From: Niastella soli
Lineage (GTDB): Bacteria; Bacteroidota; Bacteroidia; Chitinophagales; Chitinophagaceae
Direction of reading: 5' to 3'
Assembly: GCF_017742245.1 (NCBI RefSeq)
Contig: NZ_JAGHKO010000005.1
Span: forward strand, 558,001 to 622,000
DNA: 64,000 nt
The translations under genes and the position numbers were made by a program. Of this stretch, positions 63,401-64,000 are shown one piece after another. Numbering within the stretch: position 1 is the stretch's first letter; every line of letters begins with the position of its first letter. The notes below the pieces were generated by a model. It searched no databases, was not told where the DNA came from, and saw only the letters and a program-made list of their open reading frames with translations.

Positions 63401-64000
63401 GGGAGCCACCTTTACTCATTTGGGCGGCTATGCACTGAATACCAGTTGGAATAGGAAAGAACTCAACTTTACTTCCAATTCGGCTACAACGGTGATCCGC
63501 TTCCGTGCTACCAGTGATTTTGGTGCTACGGATATCGGCATAGATAACCTGTCGATGTACAACCTGGAAAATTGCGCGGGAACACCCGTGCCAGGTACAA
63601 CTGTATCCAGCAATACGATGGTATGCCCGGGTTCGCCATTTACGCTTAGTGTAAACGGACTGCCATTACAAAATGGCCTGACCTACCAGTGGCAGTCATC
63701 ACCTGATAATGTGGCGTGGACGAACATTTCCAACGCTACCGGTGAAACGCTTACTACTTCCGAAATCGCAGCCACCTGGTACCGGATATTTATTACCTGC
63801 ACCAATGGTGGTCAAACGGCTTCTTCTGTTCCGGTGTTTGTGCCTATGCGGGCGCCGTTGTATACGGGCTTGCCATATTCCGAAAGTTTTGAAAATACCT
63901 GGACTAATGGTTGCGATACCCGTGATGTGCCGAATGATTTCTGGAGCAACGACCCGGCAACCGGTAATCCATCGTGGCGCAGATCTGATGATGGCGCTGC
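60432..64000 (+). CDS. Giant exported surface protein with Ig-like, beta-helix and jelly-roll modules (cut by window edge)
   Basis: An ATG at 60432 opens a frame that runs to base 64000 without a stop (over 1189 residues). A signal peptide (LVKGCLFFLLFIAFQSKAQ) is followed by an N-domain (TDITIGNGTTGNESDSYPCP), an Ig-like module (about residues 220-315; TYKWQSSVNNTTWTDI), a right-handed beta-helix region (about 320-770; GIYVYGNTNPYNTGNIIEKN), Ig-like module 2 (QWQSSPDNVTWTNI), a jelly-roll module starting LPFTESFEAAWINGCDTRD, Ig-like module 3 (QWQSSPDNVAWTNI) and a second jelly-roll (LPYSESFENTWTNGCDTRD). This is typical of T9SS-secreted Bacteroidota adhesins or enzymes; the sorting domain lies beyond the window. 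It follows DUF4302 by 255 bp and is probably in the same operon. Confidence 0.85.
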   Translation, partial: MRKGYLFKLVKGCLFFLLFIAFQSKAQTDITIGNGTTGNESDSYPCPIQDWFEGGRAQYLYQASELTAAGMGPGTISSIKFNVLDLNGAGLSEKMVIKIGGTTVATLSTGSWDDFTGTPVETAQADYQAVLGTNVLSLPTPFFWNGTDNILIEICNGEPGNTSGVWYTENPAIAFTTGLSFNGSHTYISDNQGNLCGTVNTNNAGDPTTRPDIVFAWTPASGCTGKPNAGIIASTLTNVCLAQNFTLSLSGQTVASGITYKWQSSVNNTTWTDIVGATLSTLTTSQSGTHWYRAVITCTNGGLMDTSTTVQVISPALVQGMYTINSAQPTGSTNFQSFNDAVNFMKCGISGPITFNVVPNSGPYAEQVTIPNIGGASAINTITFNGNGTTLAWNTSDVNNRTGIILNGAKHVIFDSLNVDVSAGTYGWGMVLMNKADSNVIRRCTITTNNTSTSTNYAGILINGSATSTAVSGNNGNGNLISGNTINGGYYGIYVYGNTNPYNTGNIIEKNKILEAYNYFMYVYGNTNLTITGNDLSSPSRTSVTSTYGIFATTTINTLIEKNRVHNLFDGATGTGSTAYCIYLAGSGTSPTQPNRAENNLVYNINNGTGTIYGIYSPGYNNWNIYHNTVVLDDAAATAGTAYGCYVYGVSVFVKNNLIYITRGGTGTKYCMYFSTAGVTSAANNDLYLNAPGGTNNYGYYNVAWATMAGWQGTGFDLSSVSLDPQFVNAGAGNYRPANVFLDNMGAAVGVTSDMLSAARSSSTPDIGAFEFTSAACTTPPVPGAVISTANPICAGVNFSLSLTGGTAGAGQTYQWQSSPDNVTWTNIPGAVSATYSTMQTASTWYRVSVTCGTLTVISNPLQVNTAAVSYATLPFTESFEAAWINGCDTRDIPNNFWRSKPGTGNNSWRRYDDGAAGAWTSPASGAYTPAASHGSFSARFHSFFATSGSMGALDFYVNCNTGVPTKRLRFDYINTSGGDTLEVLLSTDGGATFTHLGGYALNTSWNRKELNFTSNSATTVIRFRATSDFGATDIGIDNLSMYNLENCAGTPVPGTTVSSNTMVCPGSPFTLSVNGLPLQNGLTYQWQSSPDNVAWTNISNATGETLTTSEIAATWYRIFITCTNGGQTASSVPVFVPMRAPLYTGLPYSESFENTWTNGCDTRDVPNDFWSNDPATGNPSWRRSDDGA

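Overview
The window looks like a chromosomal segment of a chitinophagaceous Bacteroidota (a Niastella/Chitinophaga-type organism). The reasons are SusC/SusD-type receptors with STN domains, sigma/FecR operons with DUF4974 tails, a T9SS C-terminal sorting domain on a polysaccharide lyase, DUF4302 and Peptidase_Mx1 lipoproteins, and signal peptides ending in -AQ. The genus is an inference. No rRNA, tRNA, insertion sequence, prophage or CRISPR array was seen.

Layout. 1-4476: two divergent ECF sigma/FecR units; the left one leads into a TonB-linked receptor cut by the window edge, the right one has no receptor after it. 4940-7028: an AraC-family regulator divergent from an IucB/AlcB-like acyltransferase. 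7239-16244: a phosphorelay cluster dominated by a 2145-residue cytoplasmic hybrid kinase with about 13 HAMP units, eleven of them 92-residue near-copies, followed by a REC-histidine kinase, a stand-alone receiver and a pseudo-receiver. 16354-24216: amino-sugar and glycoprotein catabolism (NagB/PIG-L fusion, GH20 hexosaminidase, CocE-type hydrolase, glycosylasparaginase) and cutC. 24436-35133: housekeeping and stress genes (M61 peptidase, a deaminase, an ECF/anti-sigma pair, a C40 peptidase, DinB-like protein, ppa, phoH, a YdeI-like protein). 35596-41220: PL11 rhamnogalacturonan lyase, a nucleotide pyrophosphatase/phosphodiesterase and a flavin amine oxidase. 41935-49585: small proteins, an L,D-transpeptidase, a gamma-glutamyltransferase, a TerB-like protein and a lone ECF sigma factor. 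50111-64000: a complete sigma/FecR/SusC/SusD locus that continues into a zinc metallopeptidase lipoprotein, a DUF4302 lipoprotein and a giant secreted Ig/beta-helix protein that runs off the window.

The most unusual feature at the DNA level is in the intergenic spaces. At least sixteen gaps hold arrays of degenerate 7-9 bp units from about eight motif families. Most are arranged with a G-rich arm first and a C-rich arm second, so each element is a loose inverted repeat and looks the same from both strands. Several elements contain inserted perfect palindromes, and one 50 bp block recurs about 20.5 kb away. They occupy every gap from SusC to the last gene of the 3' operon, where they would be transcribed. 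They also create false N-terminal extensions on several reading frames; starts given here are corrected for this.

Other regulation visible in sequence: several perfect-stem terminators, some placed to serve convergent genes; Bacteroidota-type TAnnTTTG boxes close to some start codons; and four 11 bp direct repeats upstream of the gamma-glutamyltransferase. All functional calls come from motif recognition by eye; no database search was run.
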